Part shown: positions 16,584-25,565 of the stretch, one piece after another | Layout of the letters: the number at the start of each line of letters is the position of its first letter | Numbering within the stretch: position 1 is the first letter of the stretch | DNA from: Chrysochromulina parva | Taxonomy: Eukaryota; Haptophyta; Prymnesiales; Chrysochromulinaceae | Assembly: GCA_002887195.1 (NCBI GenBank) | Contig: PJAB01000307.1 | Coordinates: forward strand, 1-30,145 | DNA length: 30,145 nucleotides | Direction of reading: 5' to 3' | Notes under the pieces: generated by a model | The model's input: the letters and a program-made list of their open reading frames with translations, nothing else | The model's database searches: none | What the model was told of the DNA's origin: nothing | Made by a program: the position numbers and the translations under genes

Positions 16584-18608
16584 TCAGAAGCGGAGTTTGT
16601 GCTCCTCTGCGGAGTAGCTATACTCTTCGTCCGCAGAGGAGCTTGTGGTTTTGTTCCTCCTCTGCATCTGGCGAGGGTCGGAAGGGTCCTCGACCTCGTC
16701 ACCAAGAGTTGAGCCACCGTGGCCCATCCCGATGGATTTCGGTCCGTCGATCATCGGGATGCTGTCGGCGAGTCGGCCGATGGCCTTCATGGTGACCGTT
16801 GTCGCATGCTTGAGGCGTGTCCATGGGTTTGGGGACACCACCGGGATTTTGTTGACCGTGTCGCCAATGGCCGTTGTCGCCAGCTCAACATGCCGCTCGA
16901 GGGCCGTTTCCCAAAACCCATGAACACTCGAGCCCACTTCCTCCTCGCTGATCGCCTTGGGGAGATTTGCTTGCGAAGTAAGCCGCCCCTTGACGCCTGC
17001 CACCATGTCTTCCTCGGTGAGCACTCCCGATCCGTCCTTGTCCATCGACTCGAATAGCTTGGTGAAGAGGCGGACGTTGTCCATATCGATCACCCCGAGC
17101 CGGTCCATCATGCCGATGACGAACTCGAACTTGTCCACGCCGCTCTGGTCCTTGTCGAGGCTTCTGAGCATGTCCAAGTCGAGCGTGCTTCGGAACATTT
17201 TGAGCTTCGCCAGTGCCATACTGCGCTGCCTCCTCAGCTTGTTGACGTCGCCGACGATCGCGGCGAGGAGTGAGACGGAGATGACGATGTGGAAGAAGGC
17301 CCACATGTGGCCACCACTGGTGTTGATACGCACGTCTCCGTACCCGACGGTCGTCGCCGTGACGAGGCAGTGATAAAGGGCCAGACCAAAGTCCCAGCCT
17401 TCGAGTACGGAGAAGACGGCGGAGAAGCAGCACTGGATGGTGACGATGATGAGCGCGGGTACGAAGAGGTTCTTCGAGTAGAAGGCGAGAGGAGGGCGAG
17501 GCACTTTGAAGTCGGCTGTGCCATCGCCATCGATGTCGATCCCCTTTTGCGGGAAGATGCGCTCGAAGAATTCGCGTGAAGCTTCAAAGAGCGGGCTGAA
17601 CAATTTCGAGATCAGCGAGGAGAGCTGCGCGAATACGATGCAGATGCCGAAGAAGATGTAGAAGATGGTGAAGGCCCTGGACCAGGGGGTGGTGGGATAG
17701 ACGTCGCCATAGCCGACGGTCGATGCGGTCACCATCAAGAAGTACAAGGACTTCCAGACATCCCATCCCTCTTCGGCCATGTAGTACGCGCAGCCCGTGC
17801 CAAAGTAAAGGGCGCACCAGACGAGACAGACGATTGCCTGAGTGACAGCACGCTTTTGGAGGCGTGCTCGGTGCACGTTACGGACCTCGCTCTGTGTCTG
17901 CACGGCCTGCTTCGCCCCGTGCTTCGCACCAGGAGCCTCTATGGCCTTCGGCATCGTCAGCAGGCTAGGGGAATCATGAGGCTCGACTGTAGTCGTGACG
18001 ATCTCGTCGGGCTGCTCGTCGTCGAGCACATCCACCCCTTGTGAGGACTGCCACAGTCCACGCAAGCGAGCCACCGTGACGGGCGCATCGGCAGGTGCAC
18101 TGGATGCCGATAGGAGCCGACTGGCCGTTTTCGCGTCTTCCTCTTCCAATCTATTGGATGGGCTGGGCTCCTGCGATCTGCGATAGACCGATGACGAGGG
18201 GCTGACCGCCGCCGACCCGCCGAAATCGAGAGACGATTGGCTCGCCGCCGGCGATCCGCCGAAATCGGGTGGCAGCCTCTCCTGTGACAGCCTCCTCTCA
18301 CGAGCTTCGATTCCAGCCTCTATCCATGGCCTTAGAGGAGACCCGCCGTATTGGCCTTGGGAATTTGTCGAATGCAGCAGCGAGCCTTTTGCGTGCATCG
18401 CCTTCTCGGCTCGCTTGCGCGCGAGCGTCTGGATTGCGTTGGTCATCCGGCGCGCCTCCGCCCATTCAACAGCGTCGGCAGTAATCGGAGCCGTGTCTGA
18501 CACGGATTTCATCGAGCGACCGGATGTGTCATTGGTGGGAGGATGAGAATTCGAAATAAGCAGTTGAGACGTCGACGGCGCTGGCCGCTCGACAGTGACG
18601 CTCTTCAT
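16584..18608 (-). CDS. Two-pore K+ channel with EF-hands (TPK-like)
   Basis: 674 aa from the ATG at 18608. The N-terminal 255 residues are cytosolic and Ser/Pro-rich. Two pore units follow: a membrane helix (about 257-277), the K+ filter TVGYGD (297-302) and a helix (about 312-333); then a helix (about 381-402), the filter TVGYGD (420-425) and a last helix (about 434-453). This is the layout of plant TPK channels, which conduct K+ across vacuolar or plasma membranes. C-terminal EF-hand loops start at D485 (DKDQSGVDKFEF) and D523 (DKDGSGVLTEED), implying Ca2+ control. An extra DIDGDG loop at 358-363 lies in the linker between the pores. The C-terminus repeats SSADEEYSYSAEEH and its DNA forms a 13-bp stem. 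The frame continues upstream only to a TTG. The membrane in which it acts cannot be decided. Confidence 0.92.
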   Translation of the reverse strand: MKSVTVERPAPSTSQLLISNSHPPTNDTSGRSMKSVSDTAPITADAVEWAEARRMTNAIQTLARKRAEKAMHAKGSLLHSTNSQGQYGGSPLRPWIEAGIEARERRLSQERLPPDFGGSPAASQSSLDFGGSAAVSPSSSVYRRSQEPSPSNRLEEEDAKTASRLLSASSAPADAPVTVARLRGLWQSSQGVDVLDDEQPDEIVTTTVEPHDSPSLLTMPKAIEAPGAKHGAKQAVQTQSEVRNVHRARLQKRAVTQAIVCLVWCALYFGTGCAYYMAEEGWDVWKSLYFLMVTASTVGYGDVYPTTPWSRAFTIFYIFFGICIVFAQLSSLISKLFSPLFEASREFFERIFPQKGIDIDGDGTADFKVPRPPLAFYSKNLFVPALIIVTIQCCFSAVFSVLEGWDFGLALYHCLVTATTVGYGDVRINTSGGHMWAFFHIVISVSLLAAIVGDVNKLRRQRSMALAKLKMFRSTLDLDMLRSLDKDQSGVDKFEFVIGMMDRLGVIDMDNVRLFTKLFESMDKDGSGVLTEEDMVAGVKGRLTSQANLPKAISEEEVGSSVHGFWETALERHVELATTAIGDTVNKIPVVSPNPWTRLKHATTVTMKAIGRLADSIPMIDGPKSIGMGHGGSTLGDEVEDPSDPRQMQRRNKTTSSSADEEYSYSAEEHKLRF
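16601..16642. repeat. Perfect 13-bp inverted repeat in the 3' end of the K+ channel gene
   Basis: GCTCCTCTGCGGA (16601-16613) and its exact complement (16630-16642) enclose a 16-nt loop. The structure lies inside the last coding codons, just before the stop at 16584, so the mRNA would carry a GC-rich hairpin there. Confidence 0.85.
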
Positions 18609-19478
18609 CGAGACCGCAGAGTGATTAGGCGCGCCGGCCCAGTGCCGTGTCAACGGCAAGACTTGAACGTAGCAGCGGCAAGTCGAAGACTGTGATCAGC
18701 TTCAGCTTCCAGACGCGCGTCTCCCCCTCAGCCCTATCACTCCGGACTCGGACTTGCCCTGGCTGTGTCATCGTCTCAATAAAACTCTTCGGAAAAGTGG
18801 CCTAATTTGGGCATGCATCTGCCAGTCAATCACATCGGCTGCATGCAGTCGCGCGTTTGATATGCACGTGCTCGTGTAGTCGGATCCGCGCACGCCACGA
18901 TAAGGGGAATCCTTCGGGCGTCAAGGCGGGGTGAAGCGCGGCCGATGTGTTTCGTTAACAGGTGTTTCGTGGATCGCCTCCTCCACAGCCGGCATGCTTC
19001 ACGGCATGCTCTCATGTGCTCTCCCAACGCCTCGGCGGTGAGAAGAAGGTGGGCGTCGCCTTGCCCCCGAAGCTCAGAGTGCACGCGCGCTCAAACTGTC
19101 CACCGCCGCCGCGTGCGCGACTGCGGCGCGATTGGGGCGACCGGCATCGACAGAAGCCGCACGTTGCCGCGACGGATGCACGGATCAGAGTCGCTGCTCT
19201 CGTGCCCATCGAGCAGCTGGAACGACCACCAACGTAACTCGAAGCGCGCCTTGATGGTCGTGCGTTCGTAGTTCGTGAACTCGCCTGCGACGATCCGGGC
19301 AAATGTGCCCGTCTGCCCGATGGCCAGCCGCGGTTTTCCATATCGGTTTCACATAACGGTTTTCCATGGCTCATCGACCTCTCAGTGGAATTGTGGTTCG
19401 TGGTGCGCGGTACATGCTATAGCTCCTGCCGATATGATTGCCGCGGAGACCACGCCGCCCGTCGTCCAGGTACCGCCA
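18609..19478. other. Intergenic region upstream of the K+ channel gene
   Basis: 870 nt without a credible gene; frames on both strands overlap and look random. It should include the K+ channel promoter and the 3' UTR of the NYN protein gene. It carries repeat copy 2 (18864-18915). An 11-nt direct repeat, CGGTTTTCCAT, lies at 19331-19341 and 19357-19367. Confidence 0.5.
18864..18915 (+). repeat. Diverged direct repeat, copy 2 (5' flank of K+ channel)
   Basis: GCACGTGCTCGTGT (18864-18877), then GCACGCCACGA and AATCCTTC (18908-18915), colinear with 16461-16520 with small gaps. The two copies bracket the channel gene in direct orientation. Confidence 0.65.
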
Positions 19479-20603
19479 TCATACATGCACAGAGGCTGCA
19501 CGGCGGTTGCCCTTCTTGCCAAGCACGGCAGGCGGACCACTCCGATCATTCCTCTGCTCATCCATATGCGCTGGCGCGCGCGAGACAAGCTTGACATCGA
19601 TGGCGCAGGGCCCCTTGTGATTCGAACCGAGAGCATATGAGACCAGGTCACCAGGCCGCAGCGAACGTTGCTTGCCATCATGGCTGCAGGCAGCGCACAG
19701 CGCTTTGTGGTTCACATAGAGCTCTTTGCCATGCTGCACCGGCGACAAAAACCCAAAACCCTTGGGCCCGTTCCAGAAGGAACATCTGGCCTCATAGCGC
19801 ACTGGCTCAGCTGCGGCTTTATCGGCCGCCGCCTTCTCCGCTGCGGCCCTTTCGGCCGCCGCTTTCTCGGCCGCTGCCTTCTCCGCCGCTGCCTTCACCG
19901 CCGCAGCCTCCTCTGCCAAGCAGACTTTGCATCGACGCACGGCTGCGCTCTTCTTCAGCTGCGCTGATGTGAAGGCTTCTTTGGGACGTCGCTCCTTGCA
20001 CAGCGAGCAGAGCGACCCGGCGCTCTCGACCGCAGACGGTGGGGCTGGTGCTGGCGACTCTGCAGCCGCTGCTGGTGCTGGTGCTGGTGCGGTGCACACG
20101 ATATCACGCCACAAATGCGTCTCCGTCGCCGAATGCGCGAGTGCGTTGTAGTGTGCCGAGCCATGAAGCGCCGTTGTGAGCAGCACCGTCGGCCCGCCGC
20201 GCTCCTTGACTCGGCGTAGCTGTTCAATGAAGTCCATGTCCGCCGTTATAAAGACGACAGCGGTGGCCGCGCCGATCGGGAGCAGTGCAAGGTCTCGCTC
20301 TAGCCGAGCGTTCAGCTTGCGATCGGCGTCCTCGCGCTTGGACGACGCGAGCACCTGCTCCACATTTGCGCGGTTGAGCGCGTCGCGCATCCTCGTTCCA
20401 ACCGAATCCGGGTTAAAGAAGGCCGTGATCAACCCGACGACGCCCGCGCCCCACAGGCCGCGCGTCTCGAGCCAGCGCTCGAGCGCACGCACGGCCTCGA
20501 CGGTGTCGATGCCCGAGGGAACGCTGACATTCTCGATATCCCACAGCACGCGCGTGTGCCGCTGCTCCTCCGGCGTCGAGAAAAGCGAGAGAACAGGGCC
20601 CAT
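19479..20603 (-). CDS. NYN nuclease with Stc1-like zinc finger and cold-shock domain
   Basis: 374 aa from the ATG at 20603. Residues 16-170 resemble a NYN (PIN-like) RNase domain: VLWDIENVSVPSG with acidic D22 and E24, D93, and FITADMDF with D122 and D124, the usual metal-binding positions. A Pro/Ala linker leads to a CxxC...CxxC zinc module (C199, C202, C225, C228; CSLCKERRPKEAF...RRCKVCL) resembling the Stc1 family. Then comes a pentad (E/D)KAAA repeat (about 236-266), probably a rigid single helix. Residues 268-342 resemble a cold-shock domain, with the RNP-1-like GPKGFGFLSP. The whole suggests an RNA-binding endoribonuclease acting in RNA turnover or silencing; Stc1 in fission yeast links RNAi to heterochromatin. 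Function is inferred from the domains only. The C-terminus is basic and disordered. Confidence 0.83.
   Translation of the reverse strand: MGPVLSLFSTPEEQRHTRVLWDIENVSVPSGIDTVEAVRALERWLETRGLWGAGVVGLITAFFNPDSVGTRMRDALNRANVEQVLASSKREDADRKLNARLERDLALLPIGAATAVVFITADMDFIEQLRRVKERGGPTVLLTTALHGSAHYNALAHSATETHLWRDIVCTAPAPAPAAAAESPAPAPPSAVESAGSLCSLCKERRPKEAFTSAQLKKSAAVRRCKVCLAEEAAAVKAAAEKAAAEKAAAERAAAEKAAADKAAAEPVRYEARCSFWNGPKGFGFLSPVQHGKELYVNHKALCAACSHDGKQRSLRPGDLVSYALGSNHKGPCAIDVKLVSRAPAHMDEQRNDRSGPPAVLGKKGNRRAASVHV
19803..19898 (-). repeat. 15-nt coding repeat giving (E/D)KAAA pentads
   Basis: Six imperfect 15-nt units encode EKAAA, EKAAA, ERAAA, EKAAA, DKAAA and similar. This (EAAAK-like) composition favours a stiff isolated helix that would hold the nuclease and cold-shock domains apart. 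Confidence 0.8.
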
Positions 20604-21033
20604 CGTGCAGTAAAATTATTTTTAGTAGTTTGGGGGTTCAGCCCAATACTACCGGGTATTTGTTTACATAAGTGTGGTGTTGCACCGTGGGAATAGAAGT
20701 ATCCTGAGCACGAACAAAACATGGCGGACCCGACCGTCCGTCCGCCGCGGCGCGACCATGCGTCGCGGAATCGTTTCATTATTCATACCAATGTTTCATA
20801 CATCTATGAGATTGCTTAGGGAGAGAATCAACTCAGATCTCAGTGGCACTCGAGACCGTTCCATATGTGTACTGAAAAGGAGTAGGAGATTAGAGACGTC
20901 ATAGATCACAGATGCGACGGGGTCCCCGGACGTGACAAAGGTCGACCCTCACTCATCACTCTCCGTCTTCCTGCCATCTCCCCGATGACAAGCGTTGGAG
21001 AACACACAGGTTCTGGAGGGTTGGGGCTAATCC
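20604..21033. other. Intergenic region between NYN and elongase genes
   Basis: 430 nt with lower GC than its flanks. No credible ORF and no repeat was recognised. It should hold the NYN gene promoter and the elongase 3' UTR. Confidence 0.5.
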
Positions 21034-22041
21034 TTACTTGGCCTTTTTCTTCTTCTCACCTTCGCCGCCGCCGAGCACGCCGAAGAACTGGTAGAGCAGT
21101 GTCATGTTAAAGACGAAGTTGCCCACGAGGGCGTGTGAGCCGCGGCACTCGGCACCGGTAGCGAGCAGGTAGAGCGTGACGAAATAGCACGCAGCCGACG
21201 TGCCGAATTGGATGATCTGGAACTGCGTCACGAGACGCTTCCACGGCACGGGCAGGTTGAGCACGCGACGGAAGTAGTAGTAGTACATGACCACGTGGAC
21301 GGCTGTGTTGAAGAGGAGACCACCGAACTGCAGCGTCTGCACGTATTCGAGCCACGCCCACGCCATCACCAGCACGACCGCATGGTGATATACGTGGAGG
21401 AAGAAGTGGGGCGGCGGCCGGCCCTTGAGAAGCTGCAGCACGGTGTCGAGCAGCTCGTAGTACTTGGAGAGGTAATAAATGTACGACCAAAAGAAGAGCG
21501 CGCCGCGCGGCTCCGTCTTGGCCGCCTCGCAGAAGAAAAAGTACATGCCGCCGAGCGCGCCGGCTTCGGCTGGCGGCGCGACCGCCTCCTGCAGCACGCG
21601 CAGCACGAGCTCGCGGAGCGTGCCAACGAACATGATCAGCGAGCCGACGCACAGGATCATGTTGTGCACCGCTTGCAGCATCTTTGTCTCGACGCCCTTG
21701 CCGCCGCGCACCTTGCCCATGTAATAATTGAGGCAGAGCACGACAACGACGTACACGGCGCCGGCGGTGAGCGGCGCGTAGACTGACGAGAGCGGCGCGG
21801 CGTGGAAGTCAAACTCATCGAAGTCAAACAGGCCAGGTGGTGGTGGTGGTGGCGGTAGCGGTGAAGATGGCGATTGACCCTGCGCGGCGATGGGAACGAC
21901 GTCAGGGCTGCAGGTCGTGATTGGAGGGCACAGCAGGGGCGTCCAAGGCGCGGCGGGTTCTAACCATCTTTCGCGGGAAGCCGCACCATTTCGTTCCCGA
22001 AAGGAGAGCTGGGATGCGAGATCGCGATCTCTTTCAAACAT
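21034..22041 (-). CDS. ELO-family fatty acid elongase (3-ketoacyl-CoA synthase)
   Basis: 335 aa from the ATG at 22041; the frame runs on to 22143 only through a TTG. ELO enzymes condense malonyl-CoA with acyl-CoA in the ER membrane. The family core is intact: SKYYELLDTVLQLLKG (about 192-207), the histidine box HVYHHA (H216, H219, H220) and FNTAVHVVMYYYYF (about 244-257). Several hydrophobic membrane helices span residues 85-320. The C-terminus KKKKAK carries a KKxx ER-retrieval signal. The HVYHH form of the box resembles saturated/monounsaturated-type and plant ELO-like enzymes more than the QxxHH form of many PUFA elongases, so the chain length is uncertain. The first 75 residues, with a poly-Pro run, are unusual and could reflect a wrongly chosen first exon. 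Confidence 0.9.
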   Translation of the reverse strand: MFERDRDLASQLSFRERNGAASRERWLEPAAPWTPLLCPPITTCSPDVVPIAAQGQSPSSPLPPPPPPPGLFDFDEFDFHAAPLSSVYAPLTAGAVYVVVVLCLNYYMGKVRGGKGVETKMLQAVHNMILCVGSLIMFVGTLRELVLRVLQEAVAPPAEAGALGGMYFFFCEAAKTEPRGALFFWSYIYYLSKYYELLDTVLQLLKGRPPPHFFLHVYHHAVVLVMAWAWLEYVQTLQFGGLLFNTAVHVVMYYYYFRRVLNLPVPWKRLVTQFQIIQFGTSAACYFVTLYLLATGAECRGSHALVGNFVFNMTLLYQFFGVLGGGEGEKKKKAK

Positions 22042-22202
22042 CAGAAAAGTGTCAAGGAACTTCCTTAGTGTGAATTCATAACAAGAAAGTGTGGTAGTGG
22101 CTGGTCGGTACGTTGTGTGTCGATTCAACTGACCCTTTCTCAAGAAAGTGACTAACGGCCACTGTTGTGACTTGTGTAATCCATGGCGCTATGTATGGAT
22201 GC

Positions 22203-25200
22203 TCATGGTTTGCGCTTGTAAGCAATCAAGTATTCGGGATAGATGTACTCGCCATGCGTGACAATGATCTCGCGGAAGCGCATAATCTTGGGCCCCAACT
22301 CAGCCAGCAGTGAGTGGTGGCGCACTGGTGGGTCGACAGCGCCACCAGTGTCAATGTTGGCGAGCTCTCGGTCCTCTACCGCCCACACAGAACGTGACGT
22401 GTTGTCCATGTTCTGCTTCGCGTCTTGCGTCCGCACGGGCAGGCCGAGTGCGACGCGGCAGACGAGGCAATAGAAGACTGGGTCGCTTGTCGTGCCTGGG
22501 TGTGCGCCGCCCGCTGGGTAGAGCAGCTTGTGAAGCGCACTGAAATCCTTGTTCAGCTCCGGGTCCGGGTCCGGGAACACGTACTGGTCAATTTTGGCGG
22601 CATCCTCTGCTAAGTATGTGCCGTTGCCAAAAAGCCCGCCAGAGAAGCGCTCGTTGAGCCCATCGTTCAGCAGATCCGGCAAAACTTCTGGTTTCGTGCC
22701 GTGCAACAAGTAGTGCTCGTGCGACTGGGCGTCAACGCTTCCGGGCATTTTCTTGGCAAGATCCGCGAGCTCAATGTTCGTGCTCGGCGCCTTGTATGTG
22801 TTGCACCTTTCCACACGCTCGACGTCGTTGCCCACCTTGCTCCTCCCCGTGCGAAAGCGCTCGTACAGCCTGGGGTGCTCGATACGCCACGCGCGCTGCA
22901 GCTCGAGCTTAGTGTACTTGCCGGCCCACTTGACATCGCGCCCCACGCCCAACTCGTGCGGCTTGGTCGTGCACAGGAAGCGCTGGAGCAGTTCGTACGT
23001 CTTCCCGTCGTTGCCTGCGTTCACTTCATGCAAAGCGTAGCCGCGGTCCGAGCTGAGTGCCATCGCCTGCTCCCAGTACGAGGGTAGTCCAAACCGTTGT
23101 CCAAACCGTTGTCTCATAGAATCCTTGAACTTATCGACCTGCTGTCTCTTGTCTTGCAGCCTTGCCTCGTGTGTCGGACGAGCGGCTATGAGCTTGCTCA
23201 GTTCATTCTCGTATACGGCGCGCTCAGAGCCTTGTACCTTGAGCCGCTTCCCAATGCACATGCCGCCAGCGACGTACGAATCAAGCTCACTTTGCAGCAG
23301 CCGCGACTGCACGTTGATCGTGACAATCTCCGACTGGATCTGCACAATCTCCGAAGTGAACCTGTGCAGCTGGCCCACGGCGTCCGATACCTGAACCGCT
23401 GCCGACTCGAGGCTGTGAGCCTGCGCCTGTGCAGCTGCTCGAACCGCTACCTCGGCCGCCCGCAGGTTGTTCTCGCTGTCGTTGATTCTTTTGTTCGCTG
23501 CGTTGCTCTGCTCCTGCAGTTGCGCAATCAGCGCCTCTCGCGCCGCCGCCGCGTCACCATCACTAGCTGCAGACGCCTGCGCCTGCCGCAGCCGTTGCTC
23601 CACAGACGCCGCGGCTTCTTTGGCTTGCTCGAGCTCGTACTTCGCAGCTTCTTTGGCTTGCTCGAGCTCGAGCTCGTTCTTCGCATCCATGGCTACCATC
23701 GCTGCGTCTGCTGCCGCTGCACCAGCCGTTGCCGCGTCGATCTCGCTCGCACCCGCCATCACGGCATTGCACGCCGCGGCCGCCGCTTCCATCGCCACGG
23801 CCATCGGCATCCCATGCATGGTGGCCGCTCTGCTGGCAGCCACAGCGGCATTGAACGCCTCCGGGCTCGCGCCCCGAACGGAGGCATTGGCCGCCGCTTC
23901 GAACATGGCGACAGCCACCTTGGCCTGGTCGATCGGAGCAGGGGCCACCCTGCCGCTCCGCTTCGAAAACATGCGCAGCAGTGGCGGTGGCGTAGCAGTC
24001 GGCGGCGGAGCAGGCAGCGGCCGAGAATGCGCGATCGCCAGCGCCTCTCGCGCAATACCGAGCGGATCGCTGTGCGATCGAGAGCAGCGCAGCAGCTTAA
24101 GGCCATGCTTCACGAGCTCGTTCTCCGCCTTGATGCGCAACGCGGTCTCCGCCATCACCGTCTGATTGGCGCGCTCGAGCCGCGTGCGCAGCCGCAGGAG
24201 CTCCTGCTCGTGCGCCTCCTCAGCGTCCTTGAGCCGCTCGAGCTCCTCGAGCTGCGCGCGCAGCTCCTCTATCTCGGCCTTCTCCGCGCTCGAGCGCGCC
24301 TCCATCTCCGCCTTTAGCTCGGCGATAAGCTTTGAAATCGGGTCGCGGTTGATCACCGCGCGGTTCACAATCTTCTTGGCCGAAGCCGCGTAGCGAAGCG
24401 TCGAGACTGTCTCCTCATAGTCCGCCGCGCCCGGCGTGATCGCCGCGAGCATCGCCGCGCGCGAGTTTCCGCCGAGACAGTCCTTGAGCAGCCACGTGAG
24501 CATCGAGTCGCGGTGTGGAACGTGCCCGGCCTCCGCCCCTTCGGCCAGCTTGCGGATCACCATCGAGAGCGTCAGGAGCGACTTGTTGATTGCGCCGCCC
24601 TCCTTGAGCTGCTGCCCATGTGCTTCGGTGCGTTTCGCTCGCTCCGAGCCGGCGAGGTCGACGAGGTAGATCTTGGAGCGCACCTCGGTCACGACCTCCT
24701 GGCCTTCCGAGTTGCGCTGCAACCGCGCCTGCAGCAGCGACACTATGAACATCGCGTGCGAGCGCGACGAAGTCGCGTTCATCGCCGTCTCCGCGACGCG
24801 CCGCCGCCCATCGCCCTCCTCCATCAGCTGCGCCATTTGCTCGGGTCCGTCAACGGCGACGGCCTTGAGGCCTTCGACGTACGGTCCAAGCTTCTTGTGC
24901 TCGCGAACCTTCAGCGGCTTCGCATTCGCATCGGTGCCGCCGTCCGCCACCAGCAGGTCGCGCAGCTTCTCCATGTAGATCTCGAGGTACGAGACGTGCA
25001 GCTTGATGGTCACGCGCTCGTCGGCCGTCGAGGCGCCGACGAGAGCGGTGCGGCGCACGAACAGCTCCTCGATGAATTGGGGCGTGATGCCCGGCTCGTC
25101 GGCCGTACCCGCCATTGAGAACGTCTTGCCGGAGCCCGTGTGCCCGTACGCGAACAGCACGGCGTTGTAGCCCTGCAGCCCGTCGTCGAGCAGGCGGCGC

Positions 25201-25496
25201 CCGAGCGCCTCGTACACCTCCTTCTGGCTGCGGTGGTGGGCGTCGGCGGGATCGAAGCTCCAGAACGCGTGGTCGAAGAGAAATTCCTGCTCCTCGCCCG
25301 TCTGTGGGTGCCACACCACCACCTTGCCGTTCGGAACGCCCTCGTCCTCGTTCTGCATCTTAACGATCAGCTTCTGCTCGTCGGCGGTCTTCTCGCGAGT
25401 CCAGGGCCGGCAGCGGACGGCCACCACCACCTTCGCCGCCTCCTCCTGGCCAGCCGACGTCATCGTCAGCAAGCTGGGTTGGGTGGGTGGCGCCAT
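22203..25496 (-). CDS. Kinesin motor fused to PARP ADP-ribosyltransferase
   Basis: 1097 aa from the ATG at 25496; another ATG lies 11 codons on, at 25463. Residues about 22-380 form a complete kinesin motor: P-loop GHTGSGKT (118-125), switch I NATSSRSH (240-247), switch II DLAGSE (280-285) and a neck-side RAVINRDP that resembles kinesin-3. Glu/Ala-rich coiled coils follow (about 390-490 and 590-720). A linker at about 830-870 (LELQRAWRIEHPRLYERF) resembles the segment that precedes PARP domains in other proteins. Residues about 915-1097 form a PARP catalytic domain with the H-Y-E triad: H932 in LLHGTK, Y961 in GNGTYLAEDAAKIDQYV and E1088 in YPEYLIAYKR. It should bind NAD+ and, with Glu present, could make poly- as well as mono-ADP-ribose. 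One uninterrupted frame encodes everything, so a joining artefact would have to be in frame. A microtubule-borne ADP-ribosylating enzyme is the inference. Confidence 0.93.
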   Translation of the reverse strand: MAPPTQPSLLTMTSAGQEEAAKVVVAVRCRPWTREKTADEQKLIVKMQNEDEGVPNGKVVVWHPQTGEEQEFLFDHAFWSFDPADAHHRSQKEVYEALGRRLLDDGLQGYNAVLFAYGHTGSGKTFSMAGTADEPGITPQFIEELFVRRTALVGASTADERVTIKLHVSYLEIYMEKLRDLLVADGGTDANAKPLKVREHKKLGPYVEGLKAVAVDGPEQMAQLMEEGDGRRRVAETAMNATSSRSHAMFIVSLLQARLQRNSEGQEVVTEVRSKIYLVDLAGSERAKRTEAHGQQLKEGGAINKSLLTLSMVIRKLAEGAEAGHVPHRDSMLTWLLKDCLGGNSRAAMLAAITPGAADYEETVSTLRYAASAKKIVNRAVINRDPISKLIAELKAEMEARSSAEKAEIEELRAQLEELERLKDAEEAHEQELLRLRTRLERANQTVMAETALRIKAENELVKHGLKLLRCSRSHSDPLGIAREALAIAHSRPLPAPPPTATPPPLLRMFSKRSGRVAPAPIDQAKVAVAMFEAAANASVRGASPEAFNAAVAASRAATMHGMPMAVAMEAAAAACNAVMAGASEIDAATAGAAAADAAMVAMDAKNELELEQAKEAAKYELEQAKEAAASVEQRLRQAQASAASDGDAAAAREALIAQLQEQSNAANKRINDSENNLRAAEVAVRAAAQAQAHSLESAAVQVSDAVGQLHRFTSEIVQIQSEIVTINVQSRLLQSELDSYVAGGMCIGKRLKVQGSERAVYENELSKLIAARPTHEARLQDKRQQVDKFKDSMRQRFGQRFGLPSYWEQAMALSSDRGYALHEVNAGNDGKTYELLQRFLCTTKPHELGVGRDVKWAGKYTKLELQRAWRIEHPRLYERFRTGRSKVGNDVERVERCNTYKAPSTNIELADLAKKMPGSVDAQSHEHYLLHGTKPEVLPDLLNDGLNERFSGGLFGNGTYLAEDAAKIDQYVFPDPDPELNKDFSALHKLLYPAGGAHPGTTSDPVFYCLVCRVALGLPVRTQDAKQNMDNTSRSVWAVEDRELANIDTGGAVDPPVRHHSLLAELGPKIMRFREIIVTHGEYIYPEYLIAYKRKP

Positions 25497-25565
25497 GTGT
25501 GGGGCAGGCCGCGAGTACGACCCTGTTAATAGGAACTTCACATAAAACAGTACTTGACAAAATGT

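Noticed and set aside
19605..19635. GGTTCGAATC-like T-arm on the minus strand
   Set aside because: Lies inside the NYN protein coding frame and no acceptor stem or anticodon arm can be drawn.
23097..24317. 406-aa plus-strand frame
   Set aside because: Antisense to the kinesin-PARP coiled coil; Arg/Leu/His-rich shadow.
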